This document shows, piece after piece, positions 1 through 12,724 of a stretch of 64,000 nt of DNA. The DNA comes from Byssochlamys sp. IMV 00236 (Eukaryota; Ascomycota; Eurotiomycetes; Eurotiales; Thermoascaceae), in assembly GCA_001931875.2 (NCBI GenBank), contig MSJH02000824.1, forward strand, positions 337,837 through 401,836, given 5' to 3'. The position numbers and the translations under genes were made by a program. Position 1 is the stretch's first letter. Each line of letters opens with the position of its first letter. Under the pieces are notes generated by a model. It did not search any database. It was given only the letters and a program-made list of their open reading frames with translations, and was not told where the DNA came from.

Positions 1-96
1 TAAATAGCTTTATAAAGCTATTTTTTAAAATAAATTTCTTAAGATTTTTAAAATAATTAAGACTTATTAACTTAGTAAGTTTAGACTAAGGAAAAG
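1..96 (+). pseudogene. 3' end of a copia element entering from the left
   Basis: This is the internal 3' end of a Ty1/copia retrotransposon whose body lies outside the window. It matches, in reverse complement, the sequence just inside the left (3') LTRs of copia A (about 51290-51340) and copia B (about 56600-56670), including the tract cttaagatttttaaa. Bases 85-96 are purine-rich (actaaggaaaag) and sit directly against the LTR start, so they are the likely polypurine tract. No reading frame survives. Confidence 0.7.
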
Positions 97-308
97 TATT
101 ATAAAATAGTAGTTAAGACTAGTAAGTATTATAGGGAATTATATAATTTTATTATATAATAAGGAGATAAATATCTTAAGATAATTTATAGTAAGAAAAT
201 AATAATAATAATAATTATAGTTCTACTTCTTATACTTATTCTTTTAAGTTACTCTCTTAAATCTAGAAGAGATAAGTTTTACTGCAATTAAATCTATTCC
301 TTTTAACT
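97..308 (+). repeat. copia LTR (3' LTR of the truncated element)
   Basis: This 212-bp LTR matches the reverse complement of the copia A LTR at 55991-56209. Shared tracts include tattataaaatag at the start, the internal run ttatagttctacttct, and the end ttttaact. The LTR starts TATTATAA, which would be TGTTATAA before RIP. The match to copia A ends at 308. I could not test for a target duplication because the left end of the element is outside the window. Confidence 0.75.
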
Positions 309-1921
309 TTATCTTTATTATATATTTAGTATATACTAATTTTATTTTAGAGATTAATACTTATTACTATGCTTTTATCTCTTTATAAACTTATTGCATA
401 TATTTTTAAATATTTAAATTATTATTTTAAATATTACTATAAGCTATATATTAATATATTTAATAATTAAATAAAGAAAGAATATAAATTATTACTATAA
501 ATATATGCAAAAAATAAGTATTAAATTAGTATTATCTTAATAAATATAAAGTATATATTAAGTATATTTAAGCTTTAATAACTATTTATATTTTATTTAT
601 TCTTCCTTTAACTAGTAAGAATATTTTAAGTATATATTTATTTTTATTAAATATATATTAAATATAATTTCTATAAGAAGTTTAAAAAATTTTATTTCTT
701 TATTTATTAATTAAAATATTTATAGGATTTAAATTTATACTAAGAAATCCTTTAAACTATATATTAATAGGGCGAGAAATATCTAGATATTAAAAGATAG
801 CTTTAAAATAAAATTAAACTATAGATTTTTACTACATTATTATAAGAAATATTAAAAATCTTTTTTAAATAGTAGAGTTATACTTAAAAGTATATTAAAT
901 TATTTAAAAGTAATTACTTTTAAAATAATTATAATATAAAGAGAAACTTATCTTTATTAAGGGCTATTAAATAGTAAGTTTATATTTAATATATACTTAA
1001 TTTATATATAGCTTAAATTAAATATTAATAAGGCTAATTTATATTTAGTCTATAATAATATATAAAAAATATTACTAAATAATAAGAGCTTTTTAGCTAT
1101 AATATTAATAATATATAGTAAAACTATAGTAATATTATATAAATCTCTTAATAAATATAGAGAAATAGTAAGATAAAAGCTTAATATATTTTTAAATATA
1201 TATTAAATATATTTTTTAAATTAATAGAATTAAAGGGCTATTAACTATTAAATAAATTAATCTTATTTATTATTTAATTCTAATAATCCTTATAATATAC
1301 CTTTAAATAATAGTAATAATTAATCTTCTAATAAAAATACTAAGTTTAAGGTTATTTTAATATTTTTATTTAAATCTACTACTAAATATATACTAGTTAA
1401 AGATAAAAGATTTATTTAATATATGCTAAATAGAGGTTAAAAAAGGGGTTAACTTAAAGGCTTTAATTATATTTAAGGCTAAATTTAATTTAATACTATC
1501 CTAATATTTAAAAGGGCTTAAATTTTTTTATTAAATTTAAATAGCTCTACTAGTTTTAATATAGAGTATATATTAATTTTATATTTAGCTTATATTATCT
1601 AAGAGTTAAATATAAATTCTAAATAGAATAAAGCTTATATATACTATAGCAGAGGTTCTTTATTTAAAAAAAATAGTAAAGACTAATTTTATTATTTAAT
1701 TAAAATAAATATTAGAGTAAAGGTAATATAAGTTTAAAAAAGAAAGAGAAGAATTATTATAATAATTTATAAAATAAATAAATATATATATAGCTATAGT
1801 TATATAGTTATAATATATATTTCTTTCTTTCTATAATAAGAATAAATAAAGAATAAAAAATATTATATTAAAATTATTTAAAGATATAAAAAAATATTCT
1901 TTAAATATAAAAGCTTAATAT
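309..1921. other. RIP-degraded DNA with no recognisable gene
   Basis: About 1.6 kb at extreme A+T with no recognisable domain. Visible structure includes the perfect 14-bp palindrome TTAGTATATACTAA at 326-339 and several AAGTATATATTAA-like tracts. The same tracts recur at 11864-12390 and 18476-20036, so this may be an older repeat into which the LTR elements landed. Stops are dense in the frames I read. Confidence 0.5.
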
Positions 1922-2263
1922 TATAGTAGGGAAAAACAGTAGTTAGAGAAGTTCTAGAGATATAATTAAATCAGCAAGTTATATGCTATTATTAGAAGAG
2001 ATAGCTTAAATACTTTTAATAAGATAAAGGGGAGGCGAAGGAATATAATTAGTTAATATAGAATAAAATAAGCAGTTCTCTTTTTAATTATTATTTAATA
2101 TTAGTTTAGTAATAAAGCAGCTTCTACTTGTTATATTATTTTATTATTAAAGCTTCTCTTTTAACTTTACCTTAAGCCCTAAAAAATAAAGCTCTCTTTC
2201 TTTTTCTCTATTTTCTTATGCTCTAAGACTTATTATTAAGTCTTAATATCTTATCCTATAATA
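1922..2263 (+). repeat. G0 5' LTR
   Basis: It pairs with 11522-11863 at the same length (342 bp). The two copies share long tracts such as agttagagaagtt, ttagtattagttta-like sequence and ctctaagactta. This copy keeps a few unusual survivors of RIP: ACA near 1937, TCA near 1971 and TGT near 2129. Most differences between the copies are C/T or G/A, as expected when RIP hits each copy separately. Confidence 0.85.
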
Positions 2264-4560
2264 AAATAGAGCTAAATATAGAGAGTATTAAAATATTAAA
2301 TAAAAATAAAGGAGAAAGGAGAATTAAAAGCTAAGATTAAGGCTAAAATTAAAAAAAGATAAAAAGCAGTAAAAAGATAAGTAAAATAATTAAAGAAGAT
2401 TACTATTATAAATAAAAAGAGATAAATATATCTCTTAAATTAATAAAGATAGTAAATATAATATAGAATAAAAATATATATTAATAATAAAAGAAAGGAA
2501 GAATTATTAAATATAAAGAAGAGTTTAATAAATATAAAAAAAAAGCAGAAATTTAAAAGAAATAAGAAATTATTAAATAAGAACTATTTATTAAAAAGTA
2601 GAAGAACTTTTTATTATTATCTTTATTACTATTCTTTTAAAAAAATATAGAGAAAAGTATTAATCTTTTTAGCATTAGTTAAGATAGAAAGACTCTTAGC
2701 TTCTTAATATTACTAGGTCTAGAGATATAAATAGCTTAGGCATTTAAAAATATAAGACTATTAATAATATAATTAATTTAAGTTATATTAGCTTTATAAA
2801 TACTAATACCTAGAAATCTTAAAGTATTATATTTTAAAGAGAATAATATTATTTATTATCTAAGGCTTTTTAAAAGGCTATATAAGGTAAATTAACTTTT
2901 AAAAAAAGAAAAAACTAAATAATTTATAGATTATTATAGCCTATTAATATTATTATAAATAAATATTTAATTTAAATATAAAGAAAAGAACTATTTAAAA
3001 CTAGTAAAAGTAATTAAATAAAAATATATTTACTATAATAAATATTAAAAGAAATATAATATCTAATAGTTAAAAAGGTTTAAAAAATAAAATATAATAG
3101 CTTTAAGAATTTAAAAAAATATAATTAAGAATATTAAGCTATATTAGAAGCGCTAATAACTTTAAATAAGTTAAGCTAATATTTATAGAGAGTTTAGTAT
3201 TTTTAAAGACTTTTAAAGAAGCTTAAATAATAAGTAATTTAAGAGTTAAATATAAACTATTATATTTTATTTACTATTAAATATACTAATTTCTATAAGG
3301 AAATAGTAGATAAAATAAGAATAATTAAAATCTTTTATTATCTTAATAGCAGCGAATTAAAAAAAAATTAAGATATAATAGCTTTAATAAAAAAGAAGGT
3401 AATTAAAAAAAATAATATATAACTTCTTATTAAACTTAATAGAATCTATTTAAATAAGAATAAAAATAAGATTAAATAATAAAGTATTAAAGTAAAGTTA
3501 ATAAAATAATTATAGATTAATTAATTAATAAAAGAGTTTAAGAAATTAAAACTATATAATATATAATATATAAGGAGGCTTAATAATAATATATTTAATG
3601 CTAGTATAAATATATAAGTTAGGGTACTTTTAGAATTTAACTTAATTAAAGGATTTAAAATATCTTTAAACTTATATAACTTCTACTAGGCTCTTAATTA
3701 TATTTAATCTTATTATTTAAATTTAAAAAGCCTCTTAAATTAAAAACTTATTTATTAAAAAGAAAATTATAAACTTTATTTTAAGCTAAAAAGATAAAAT
3801 AAAGAAGTTATTTATCTTATATAGAGAAATATATTATAAAAAAAATTATTAAATAAAGATTAAAAGAAAAGTAAAAGAATATTAGCTTAATTAAATATAA
3901 TATCTAGTTAATTATATTAGAATAGCCTAGGGATAATTTAAGCTTTAAAAAAGAAGCTAGAGATATTATAGAAAACTACTATTTTATTAATATAATAAGA
4001 TTAAATAAGCTTTAAAAAGTAAAAAAAAGATAAAGCAAGACTAAATAATTATATAAAAAAAAATTATAAAAAGCAATTAAATAGAAGTAAAGATTTCTCT
4101 TAGTTAAGATAAACTAATTTAATAATTATTAGTCTCTAAATATAATTAAGAAAGTAAGAATAGTTAAAGAAGAAATAAAAGATATACTTAAATAAAATAA
4201 GGATAAAAAGATTATTAAAATAAAAGAGAAATAAAAGTTAAAAAGATTTAAAATTATAAATAAGTTAAAAGAGACTATTAATATAATAGAAGTTATAAAC
4301 TAAATATTAAATACTAGAGTTTAAATATTAATTTAAGATTTTATTAGTTTATCTCTTAATTTATATAAGGCCTTATTTATCTTATAACTATAGTAAGTAA
4401 TAATAAAGGTAATATTCTATAATATTAAAGGAGTATAATTTAATGCCTTTATATTAAATATAGAGTATATAGTAAATAGTATAGATTAATATACTTATAT
4501 ATCCTTATAATTTAAGCCTCTTAATAAAGATAAGGTATTATATATAGCTATAATTTTAAA
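2264..4560 (+). pseudogene. gag-like region of G0
   Basis: The stretch between the 5' LTR and the protease is purine-rich on the + strand, as expected for a Lys/Glu-rich gag. I could not recognise a capsid or zinc-knuckle motif: Cys codons (TGT/TGC) and His codons (CAT/CAC) are prime RIP targets and become Tyr. The call rests on position and strand composition only. Confidence 0.45.
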
Positions 4561-4599
4561 GTTATTAATTAAAATTAATAATTATAAGAAAATATAAAA

Positions 4600-4670
4600 T
4601 ATTATAATAAATAGTAAAGCTAAAATTAATATAATATATAGAGATATAGCGAATTATTATAAACTTATTA
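4600..4670 (+). pseudogene. G0 aspartic protease active-site remnant
   Basis: Around 4611-4658 the + strand reads N-S-K-A-K-I-N-I-I followed by Y-R-D-I-A. This fits a retroviral-type protease signature (D-S-G-A-E-x-N plus a following helix) after G-to-A changes. It lies about 1 kb upstream of the RT, the usual place in a gypsy pol. The call depends on one short motif. Confidence 0.5.
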
Positions 4671-5689
4671 TAAGCTAAAAATTTAGAGATAATATAATAT
4701 TAATAAATAGTAGGTAAATCTTTTTTATAAGTTTCTATAAAAAATACTTATATAGATAAGATTTTTTTATTATAAAGTCTCTTTTTTTATAGTAAATAAT
4801 AAGATTAATTATAATTATATTCTAGAATAGCCTTTTAAGTATTAAATATATTTATAATATATTACTCTATTAGATAAGATAGTAAAGAGTATAATTTACT
4901 CTATAAACTAAAAGAATTAAGCTATTATTTAGGTATTTTTAATAGATAATTTAAAAAATAAGTTAAGAGAAAAAATATTATATAATTTATTATTCTAGGT
5001 ATAAAAGTTATTAAACTAAAGCTAAAAAAAATAATAGATATTAGACTAAGAATAAAGAAGGCCTATAAAAGCTATACTTAGTAAATAATATTAGCTTTAA
5101 AGTAAGTAAGGAAATTAAAAATAAAAGAATAGAGATATTTAAACCTATTAAATTAAATAAAGGAGTTAAAAAATTATAGAGATATAAACTATTTAAAAGA
5201 TATAACCTTTTTACTATAAAAATAAAATATTCTATTAATATATAGTATAAGAAAAAATATAAAAAGATTTATTTAATAAATATATTAAATAGACTTATAG
5301 TAGCTCTAGAGAAGTTATTAAAATAAAAAGAAATTATTAAGGAGTATTATTATAAAAATTCTTAAAAAAGTATAAAAAAAATATATAGAGGATTTACTAA
5401 ATATATTTAGCTAAAGATATTAAATATTAAGAAAGGAATAAGATTAATACTAAACTATTTAAAGAATCTTATTATAGGTAATAATTTATAGCTAAAAGAG
5501 AAAGAACTATTAATAAAAATATTTTTTACCTAAGAAATAGCTCTTATTTAAATTTTTAAAGAGATTAAATAAATATACCTAGAAGTTATACCTCTAATTA
5601 TTATTTAGACTATAGATTATAAACTATAATAAATAAAGAACTTCTTAATATTAAAAGTACTCTATAATATAATATAAGAAATAGTAAAA

Positions 5690-6380
5690 AAAAGAATAAA
5701 TATAAGGATTCTTAAATATAGTTAAGAATTCTATTAAAATCTATAGTTCTTAATAAAAAAAAATAATAAATATTAGCTAATTAATATAATTATAGAAGTT
5801 AATTAAATAATAATATAAGATATTAATCTACTTCCTTTAACTAATAAATTCTTAGAAGAATTTAATAGAATACTAGTATTAATACTTATAGACTTATTCT
5901 CTAAGTATAATTAATTAGAGTTAGCTAAGGAATTATAGGACTTAATAGCTTTCTATATATTAAGAATTAGTTTAGTTTATTAAGTTAAATTACTCTAAGA
6001 ATAAATAAATATAATATAAGAGTTTATATAAGAAGTTATAAGAATATTAATAAATAATATTTTTAATATCTATAATATATTTCTAAATAATATACTAATA
6101 TAAGGACTTAAGACTAATTATAGGGGAGAAGAGATACTATTAGAAATTAGAAAGTTTATATTTAAATATATTTAAAATATTAATAAAGTATTATATAGTC
6201 TTAAACTTATAGATTTAATAATTATTAAGGAAAAATTATAATTTATAATATTAAGAATTAAAGTAATAAGCTATATATATAATACTAAGAGCAGATATCT
6301 TAAGTTAGCTAAGATAATTAAGATCTTAGAGTAACTATTTTATTAGAATTTATAAAAAATAAGAAAATTTCTAAGAGTTA
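5690..6380 (+). pseudogene. G0 reverse transcriptase remnant
   Basis: On the + strand, about 5815-5910 reads D-I-N-L-L-P-L-T followed by E-E-F-N and L-I-D-L-F-S-K-Y. This matches the gypsy block with LPP, DEFSEEF and IDFFSxYDQ. The catalytic block FLDD reads F-L-N-N at about 6081-6092, both Asp codons having become Asn (GAT to AAT after a T, a typical RIP change). It is followed by a GLKTNYRGEE-like tract. Trp and Gln positions are TAG/TAA. This is the clearest coding remnant of the element. Confidence 0.8.
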
Positions 6381-6559
6381 TAGCCTATTACTAGATATAG
6401 ATTAAAAAATATATTATTAAGGCTAAGCTAATATACTTAATATTAAAGAAGAGATAAGACTTTTTTTAAAGGCTAAAATAATAAGAAATAATAAATACTT
6501 TAAAAGTAGCCCTAATAATAGTACTAATACTTAAGCTAATTAATTATAAAAAGGAAGAT

Positions 6560-6990
6560 ATAATTATTATTAATACTAATATTAGTAATAATAAATAAGG
6601 AGTATAATTTACTTAAAAAGAAAAGAAGTTTAATAAGAGATATTTAGCTAAATATAAAAATAAAGTATAAATATAGGCAGAAAGGTAATATAATAAAAGA
6701 AAGCTAAAGTATAGAATAATACTAAAAATGCTTTATAAATTCTAAGTATACCTATATAATATATATTTTTAACTAGAGATAGATATAAAAACTCTAATTA
6801 TATAATTAAATAAGATAATTATAAATCTCCCTAGGTTAGTAATTATTTAATAGATTACTTAGATTTAGCTATTTAACTTTAATATTATCTATATATTAAG
6901 GAAAAAGAACTTAATTATAAATAAGTTATCTTAGAAACTAATAATAGAATAAAATCTAAAAAAGATAAAAGATAATAATATAGAGAAATT
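6560..6990 (+). pseudogene. G0 RNase H remnant
   Basis: The + strand reads I-I-I-I-N-T-N-I near 6565 (family: V-D-A-S), then L-K-Y-R near 6700 (family: LKYDATKRE). Then comes an I-D-I-K-T-L-I block near 6780 (family: ETDANTLVAQLN), then L-P-R-L-V near 6830 and a closing R-K-K-N-L-I-I-N-K-L-S block near 6900 (family: PGxxHxxADGLSR). Spacing agrees with the fungal gypsy RNase H that follows this RT type. Confidence 0.75.
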
Positions 6991-7249
6991 TCTAGACTTA
7001 TAGTTTTATATAGTTTATTATATTAATATATAAGAAGTAAAATTAAATAATATCTTTTAATTAATACTTATATTATATTAGTTAGAAAAGTCTTTATTAA
7101 TTGCAGAATAATTATAAACTATAATAAAATTAGATAATATAAATTAAAGATAATATACTAAGTTTAAGAAAGAAGTTATAAAGTATATAATATAAAATAA
7201 TATTCTTTTTTAAAGAGTATAGTAGAATTAGCCTTATTAAATAATTATT

Positions 7250-8360
7250 AATAATAAAGAAAAGTAAAAAGAAATCTTTACTATTTTTTATAAAGAATAT
7301 AGATATTAAAAATATAAAATAATATATAGAAAAGTAGCTAATTAATATTAATAAAAAGGCCTATATAAGTATATTACTAAATAAGTAAAGATATATAATA
7401 AATACTAGAAAGCTAATAAAAATATATAAAAAAAGCTTTATAATTAATATTTATTCTATTAAAGAGATTAAAGCTATACCTAGATATTTATAAGATTATA
7501 TTACTTAATAAAGAAAAGACTTATATTATTATACTTTAAGATAACTTTAGTTAAATTAAATATAAAGCTTTTAGTAGCTTTATTTTAAGAGCTATTATTA
7601 AATTTTTATAAGAAAATTAGATTTATTATTAAAAAATAATAAAGACTCTTATTAATAATAGAGAACTAAAAAATAAAGCTATAATTAATATATTAATATA
7701 GAAGTATAAGATTAATTATATTAAAGTCTTATTATATAATCTATAAGTAAATAAAATAATTAAAGTTATATATAAGTTTTTTATATATAATATTAAGAAA
7801 CTTATAAAAAAAATAGAGATAATTTAAGTAAATTATCTGCTAGTAATAATCTAAGTAAATAGAAATATAGTTAAGATCTTTATTAGTTTAATACTATTTA
7901 AAGTAATTATAAGATATAATATAATACTATTAATTAAACTAAAAGTATTTATTTAAAAAATATTAATATAAGATAAAGTTAAAACTATAAAAGACTTTCT
8001 ATTTCTTTATATAAGATAAATAAAGCTTAAAAATTAAAATATAGAAAAAGTATAGCTTTATATTTAATATATAAGAGAAGTTAGTAAGGAAGCCTTTAAT
8101 AATAAAAAATAACTTTATAAAGAATAATTAATTAAAGGATAACTTATTTTACTCTATAATATAAAGCTTAAGATATCTTACTTTATTAAACTAGTATATT
8201 ATTAGCTTAAACTATATTAAATTAAAGAAGTTCTTTAAAAAGGTTTTTATAAGCTTAAAGAGTTAAATAATATAGCTTTTTAAGATTTAATCTATAGAAA
8301 TTATTTAAAAGGCTATTATTTATAAGATAATTAAAAAATATATTAATAATAAATAATAAT
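7250..8360 (+). pseudogene. G0 integrase remnant
   Basis: Around 7260-7440 the + strand reads a block like E-I-F-T-I-F, then E-Y-R-Y, then a K-V-A-N-Y tract and C-terminal K-A-N-K. It fits the integrase HHCC zinc-finger region with His and Cys turned to Tyr. The DDE core follows from about 7480 to 7860. The tract to about 8360 sits where the C-terminal domain would be. It is interrupted throughout by TAA/TAG. Confidence 0.65.
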
Positions 8361-11300
8361 ATAAAACTTAAGTAAAAAAATTAGTAAATAAATAATAGTA
8401 AAAATAATATAGACTAAATATTACTTAAATTAATATATATAGTTATAGTTTTAATACTCTTCTTTTAAAAATATTAGTTTAAAAAAAGGGGAAATAAAAG
8501 GCTAATAAATAAAGTAAGCTTAATATTAGATAAGAATTTAGCTTAAGATAAAAGAGAGTAATAAATAAAAAATAAGGGCATTTAAATTTTTTTAAGAGAA
8601 AAGAGACTTAAAAATAAGTAAAATAGAAAAGTATATATATATTATTAAAAGAATAAGGCTAAATTCTTTTAGTTATTAAAAAAAAGATATTAAATAAAGA
8701 ATATAAAATAATAATAAAGAAATCTTATTTTATATTAAAAACCTTATTTTATTATTTATAAATACTATTTAAAAACTTAAATCTAATTATTTTATACCCC
8801 CTTTTTAAACTAAATACTGCTAAAACTAGAACTACTATATACTTCTATTAAACTAAAATAGAAAAAAATATTTTTTAAGTTTAAAATATTATTCTATAGG
8901 AATAGTTACTAAAATTTAATATAAGTATTTATATAATTATAAGTAAGATTTATAATCTTATAAAGAAAGTAATTATTATAATAAAAAATAAACTAGAAAA
9001 AATTAAGTTTATAGTAAAAATAGCAGCTATTATTATAAAATTTTAAATTAAATAAAATAAGGCTATAGTAAACTATTATAAGTTTTTATTATAATAAAAG
9101 CTTCTAAAAAAAGTAAAAATAAAAAAAGAAAAAATAATTAAAGAACTAGAAGAATTAATAAGAAAAGTTAGAAAAAATAGAAATTATATAGATAAAGGCT
9201 ATTTACTTATAATAGAGATATAAGAGAAGTAAGTAATTAGTTAATTAATAATATTAGCTAGGAGATTTTATTAAACCTTAGTAGTATTAAGAGAAATTAT
9301 AAAATAAACTAAGAAATAAAGAGTAATAGCTATTTATTTAATATAAGCTTAAATAAATAGATTATTAAATATTAAAAAGCCTAATATATAGCTAAATAAA
9401 AGCTTACTACTAATAGATATTAAAAGAGTAAGAGATTTACTAAAAAGAATAATAGATAAGAGTAAATAATTTCTACTTAAAGTAATAAAAATAAAGCTTT
9501 AATTAATTAATATATAGATTAGGGAGGACTTTTTTTTAAAAAAATTCTAGAATATAAAGTAAAGAGAATAATTAAAGACTTAAGAAAGAGTTTATTAATT
9601 AATCTTATTATTAGTAATAAAAAAGGTAATAAGATAAAAAAAAAGAATAAAAAAAATAAAGAGCCTTAAAAAGCTTAAAGGTAAGAAAAAGATTAAAATA
9701 AAAAAAAAAAAAAAATAAGCTAAGAAAGATTATAGTTATAAGACTAAAATAATAAAATTATTTAAAAAAGCTCTTCTTAGTTAAAATAATAAAGAAGTTA
9801 TAAATAGTCTTTAATAAGAAAAAATTAAAATTAATAAATTTTATTATAAATATATTAATAAGATTTAAGTAATATTAAGTATATATATAATAAAAGAAAA
9901 ATTATTAAAAAAAAGATTAAAAGTACTTATTAAGAGTAATAAAGATCTTTATAACTTAGTAATATATAATAAATATTAGAGGTAGTTTTAATATAGCTAT
10001 TATTTAAATTTATTTTTTAAAGACTATAACTATAGTAATAAGGAGAAATTATTAGAATAAAGCTAAATTAATAGCTAATTAATATTAAAAAAAGAAGTAA
10101 AGGAAGTATTATATTAGTTAATATTAAAAAGGCTTTAAGAGACTTATAATAATTATATATACCTTTTAATAAGTATAATAAGAGTAAGAAAAGAGATATT
10201 AGTTAAAAATGCTTAAGAGGTCTTAAAAATAATAAATAAGATAATATTAAAGGTAATAAGAAAGCAGCTAAAGACTTTATTTAGAAGTATATATTATTTA
10301 TTAAAGATATTATTAGAAGAGTAGCTATATTACTCTTCTAATAATATTAAATCTAAATAAATACTTTTAGCCTTTTAGTTTAAGGAAATAGAAGAGAAGA
10401 GAAGTCTTAACTATATCTTACCTAACCTTACTAAAATAGAAAAAGATATTAATATTATAGAAGTAAAAAAGTCTTTAATTAATATAAACTTTTAAAATAA
10501 TAATAAATAAATAAGGAAATCTTTTAGTAAAATAAATAGTAATATACTTAAAGAAGTTACGGAATTTTTTATAAAAGAAGAAAAATATTTAATCTTTTAT
10601 TTAAAACTTATTATAAACTTTTATTTAAAGCTTAAGTATTTTATTTAATTATACTTATAGAAAAAATATATAGCTTTTAAATTAGCTTTTAATAAAAATT
10701 TTATATAATAAAAACTTATAGAATAATTTTATTCTTCTATATTTTAAAATAAAGAGAAACTTAACTTATAATATCTAGTATAAGAAATAGAGATTATATT
10801 ATATTATAAGAAGAAAATAAATAATAAGATTATAAAGATAAAGAATATATTCTAAAATATTTTATAGAAGATTATTAAATAAAATATAATATATTATCTT
10901 ATTTAGCTAGCTTTTTTTAAAGAAAAGAATTATTATTTATAAGTTTACTATAGAAGAAAATATATATAAAAAAAATAAAATTATAATTCTAAGAAATATA
11001 TAAAGATAAAGCCTTATATTTTTATATAATAAAGCTATTATAAAAGAGCCTTTTAAAAAGAGTAATATTACTTTAAAATATAAATAGATACTAATATTTA
11101 ATAATTAAAGAATAATAATATTAAAAGAAAGAAGCTCTAGAATAATTACTATTTATTTTTTTAATTATAAAGAAATTAGTAAGATATATAAAGACTAGGG
11201 AGAGAAAGGCCTATTTAATCTTTTTATCTATAAGATAATTATTATTAAGAAAGTCTTTTTTAAGTAAGCTTTATAAGACTTTGCAGAGATATAAGTAAAG

Positions 11301-11521
11301 TTATATTTTATTCTTACTTAAGATAATAATTTATTAAGCTTTTTTTATAGAATTAATAATAATAGCTTATAAATCTAATAATTACTAAATATAAAATATA
11401 TAAGATATTAAAATATTCTTACTTTAAGAGAAATTTATAATATAAGTAAAAGGAAATTAAGTAAATTATAATATTAAAGAGAAGTAAATAAGAGTATTTA
11501 TATATAAAGAAGAGAAAACTA
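8361..11521 (+). other. unexplained 3.1-kb 3' part of G0
   Basis: Most gypsy elements end soon after the integrase, but here about 3.1 kb remains before the 3' LTR. The + strand is purine-rich and Lys/Glu-like in places, for example 9100-9250 and 9640-9710, as expected for an Lys/Glu-rich coding strand. I recognise no domain. It could be an extra ORF of this lineage, a displaced gag-like gene, or a nested older insertion whose ends I cannot see. Confidence 0.4.
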
Positions 11522-11863
11522 TATAATAGAGAGAAATAGTAGTTAGAGAAGTTTTAAAGATATAATTAAATTAGCAAGTTATATATTATTATTAGAAGAG
11601 GTAGCTTAAATACTTTTAATAAGGTAAAAAGAAAGTAAAGAAATATAATTAATTAATATAGAATAAAATAAGTAGTTCTCCTTTTAATTATTATTTAGTA
11701 TTAGTTTAATAATAAAATAGCTTCTATTTATTATATTATTTTGCTATTAAAGTTTCTCTTCTAGCTTTATTTTAAGCCCTAAAGAATAAAGCTCTCTTTC
11801 TCTTTCTCTATTTCTTTATACTCTAAGACTTACTATTAAGTCTTAATACCTTATCCTATAATA
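11522..11863 (+). repeat. G0 3' LTR
   Basis: Partner of 1922-2263 with equal length. The preceding purine run (agaagagaaaac, about 11507-11518) is a plausible polypurine tract. The shared 3' end is ttatcctataata. Confidence 0.85.
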
Positions 11864-12390
11864 GTATTAAACAGATATTTAAAATTAAATAAAATTTAAC
11901 TTAAGTATATGCTTAGAAGTTAGCAGGTCTTAAATATTTATATATTTAGAATTTTTAAAAACTTATTCTCTAAAAAAAAAATAATAATTTATAGGTATAG
12001 ACTTAGTATATACTTTATATATAAAAGGGAAAAACTTATTAATTAATTTAATGCTATAGCTATTAGTATTATAAGTATAATTATTATTATAAAAATAGCT
12101 ATAAGAATAACTATATTTTATTTTTATTAATATATTTTTATTAGCAGTATATTTATTAGTATATTTTATATAAGAACTTAATCTTTTTTATTTAAAGGAA
12201 ATAAATACAAGAGCTAAATTAAAACTTTATTTAGTATATACTTAATATTAATTAGAAAACTATTTACTATTATTTCTATTATTATTATTAGCTAAGAGTA
12301 ATAAGTTATTAATCTATATAAAGTTAATATATATATAATATAGGTAAAATAAAAATTATACTTATAGTATATTTATAAGATAAAATAAAT
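11864..12390. other. spacer between two gypsy elements
   Basis: About 530 bp with no gene. It holds two copies of the palindrome AGTATATACT (12005-12014 and 12233-12242), related to the one at 326-339. It joins the sequence after 18475 once G1 and one copy of its target duplication are removed. Confidence 0.5.
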
Positions 12391-12395
12391 AAAAG
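12391..12395 (+). repeat. target-site duplication of G1, left copy (AAAAG)
   Basis: AAAAG lies directly before the left LTR and again at 18471-18475 directly after the right LTR. A perfect 5-bp duplication is the expected product of gypsy integrase. Confidence 0.85.
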
Positions 12396-12724
12396 TATTA
12401 TAGTATTAGCCTAGGAAACTAATACGATTTTATTTAATAAAAACTCTCTCTCGCATAAATCTATTAGCTAATACTTATATAAATTAAAAGAGTAAGACTT
12501 AACTCTTTTAAATTATATAAGGAATTATATAACCTTATAAAGGATATTTTTAGCATATAGCTTAATCTAGATTTAAGCTCTTTAAGCTATATTTTATTTA
12601 TTAAGCCTGCTTATAATAGCTTATTTTAATTTAAATTAGCTAAATAAAGATCTTATAGCTAGTCTTAGTATTAATTACTTATTTTATTTTATTCTAATTT
12701 ACTCCTTAAGCCTATATTTTAATA
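12396..12724 (+). repeat. G1 5' LTR
   Basis: 329 bp, beginning TATTATAGTATTAGCC and ending CCTATATTTTAATA. Undoing RIP at the ends would give TG...CA. It keeps rare survivors, for example ACG at about 12423 and TCG at about 12453, that the partner at 18142-18470 has lost. Confidence 0.92.

Larger units (their letters stand above)
1922..11863 (+). mobile_element. Ty3/gypsy LTR retrotransposon G0, RIP-inactivated
   Basis: This 9.94-kb element is bounded by two 342-bp direct repeats. Inside, on the + strand and in this order, I can read remnants of an aspartic protease (about 4610), reverse transcriptase (about 5690-6360), RNase H (about 6560-6980), and integrase zinc finger and core (about 7250-8000). 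The order RT-RH-IN defines Ty3/gypsy. The RT resembles a fungal gypsy lineage with a LPPxxDEFSEEF-like tract followed by an IDFFSxYDQ-like tract. About 3 kb between the integrase end and the right LTR is not explained. Gln and Trp codons are mostly TAA/TAG, so it cannot encode a working polyprotein. I found no clear target duplication: aatat precedes it and gtatt follows. Confidence 0.85.
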
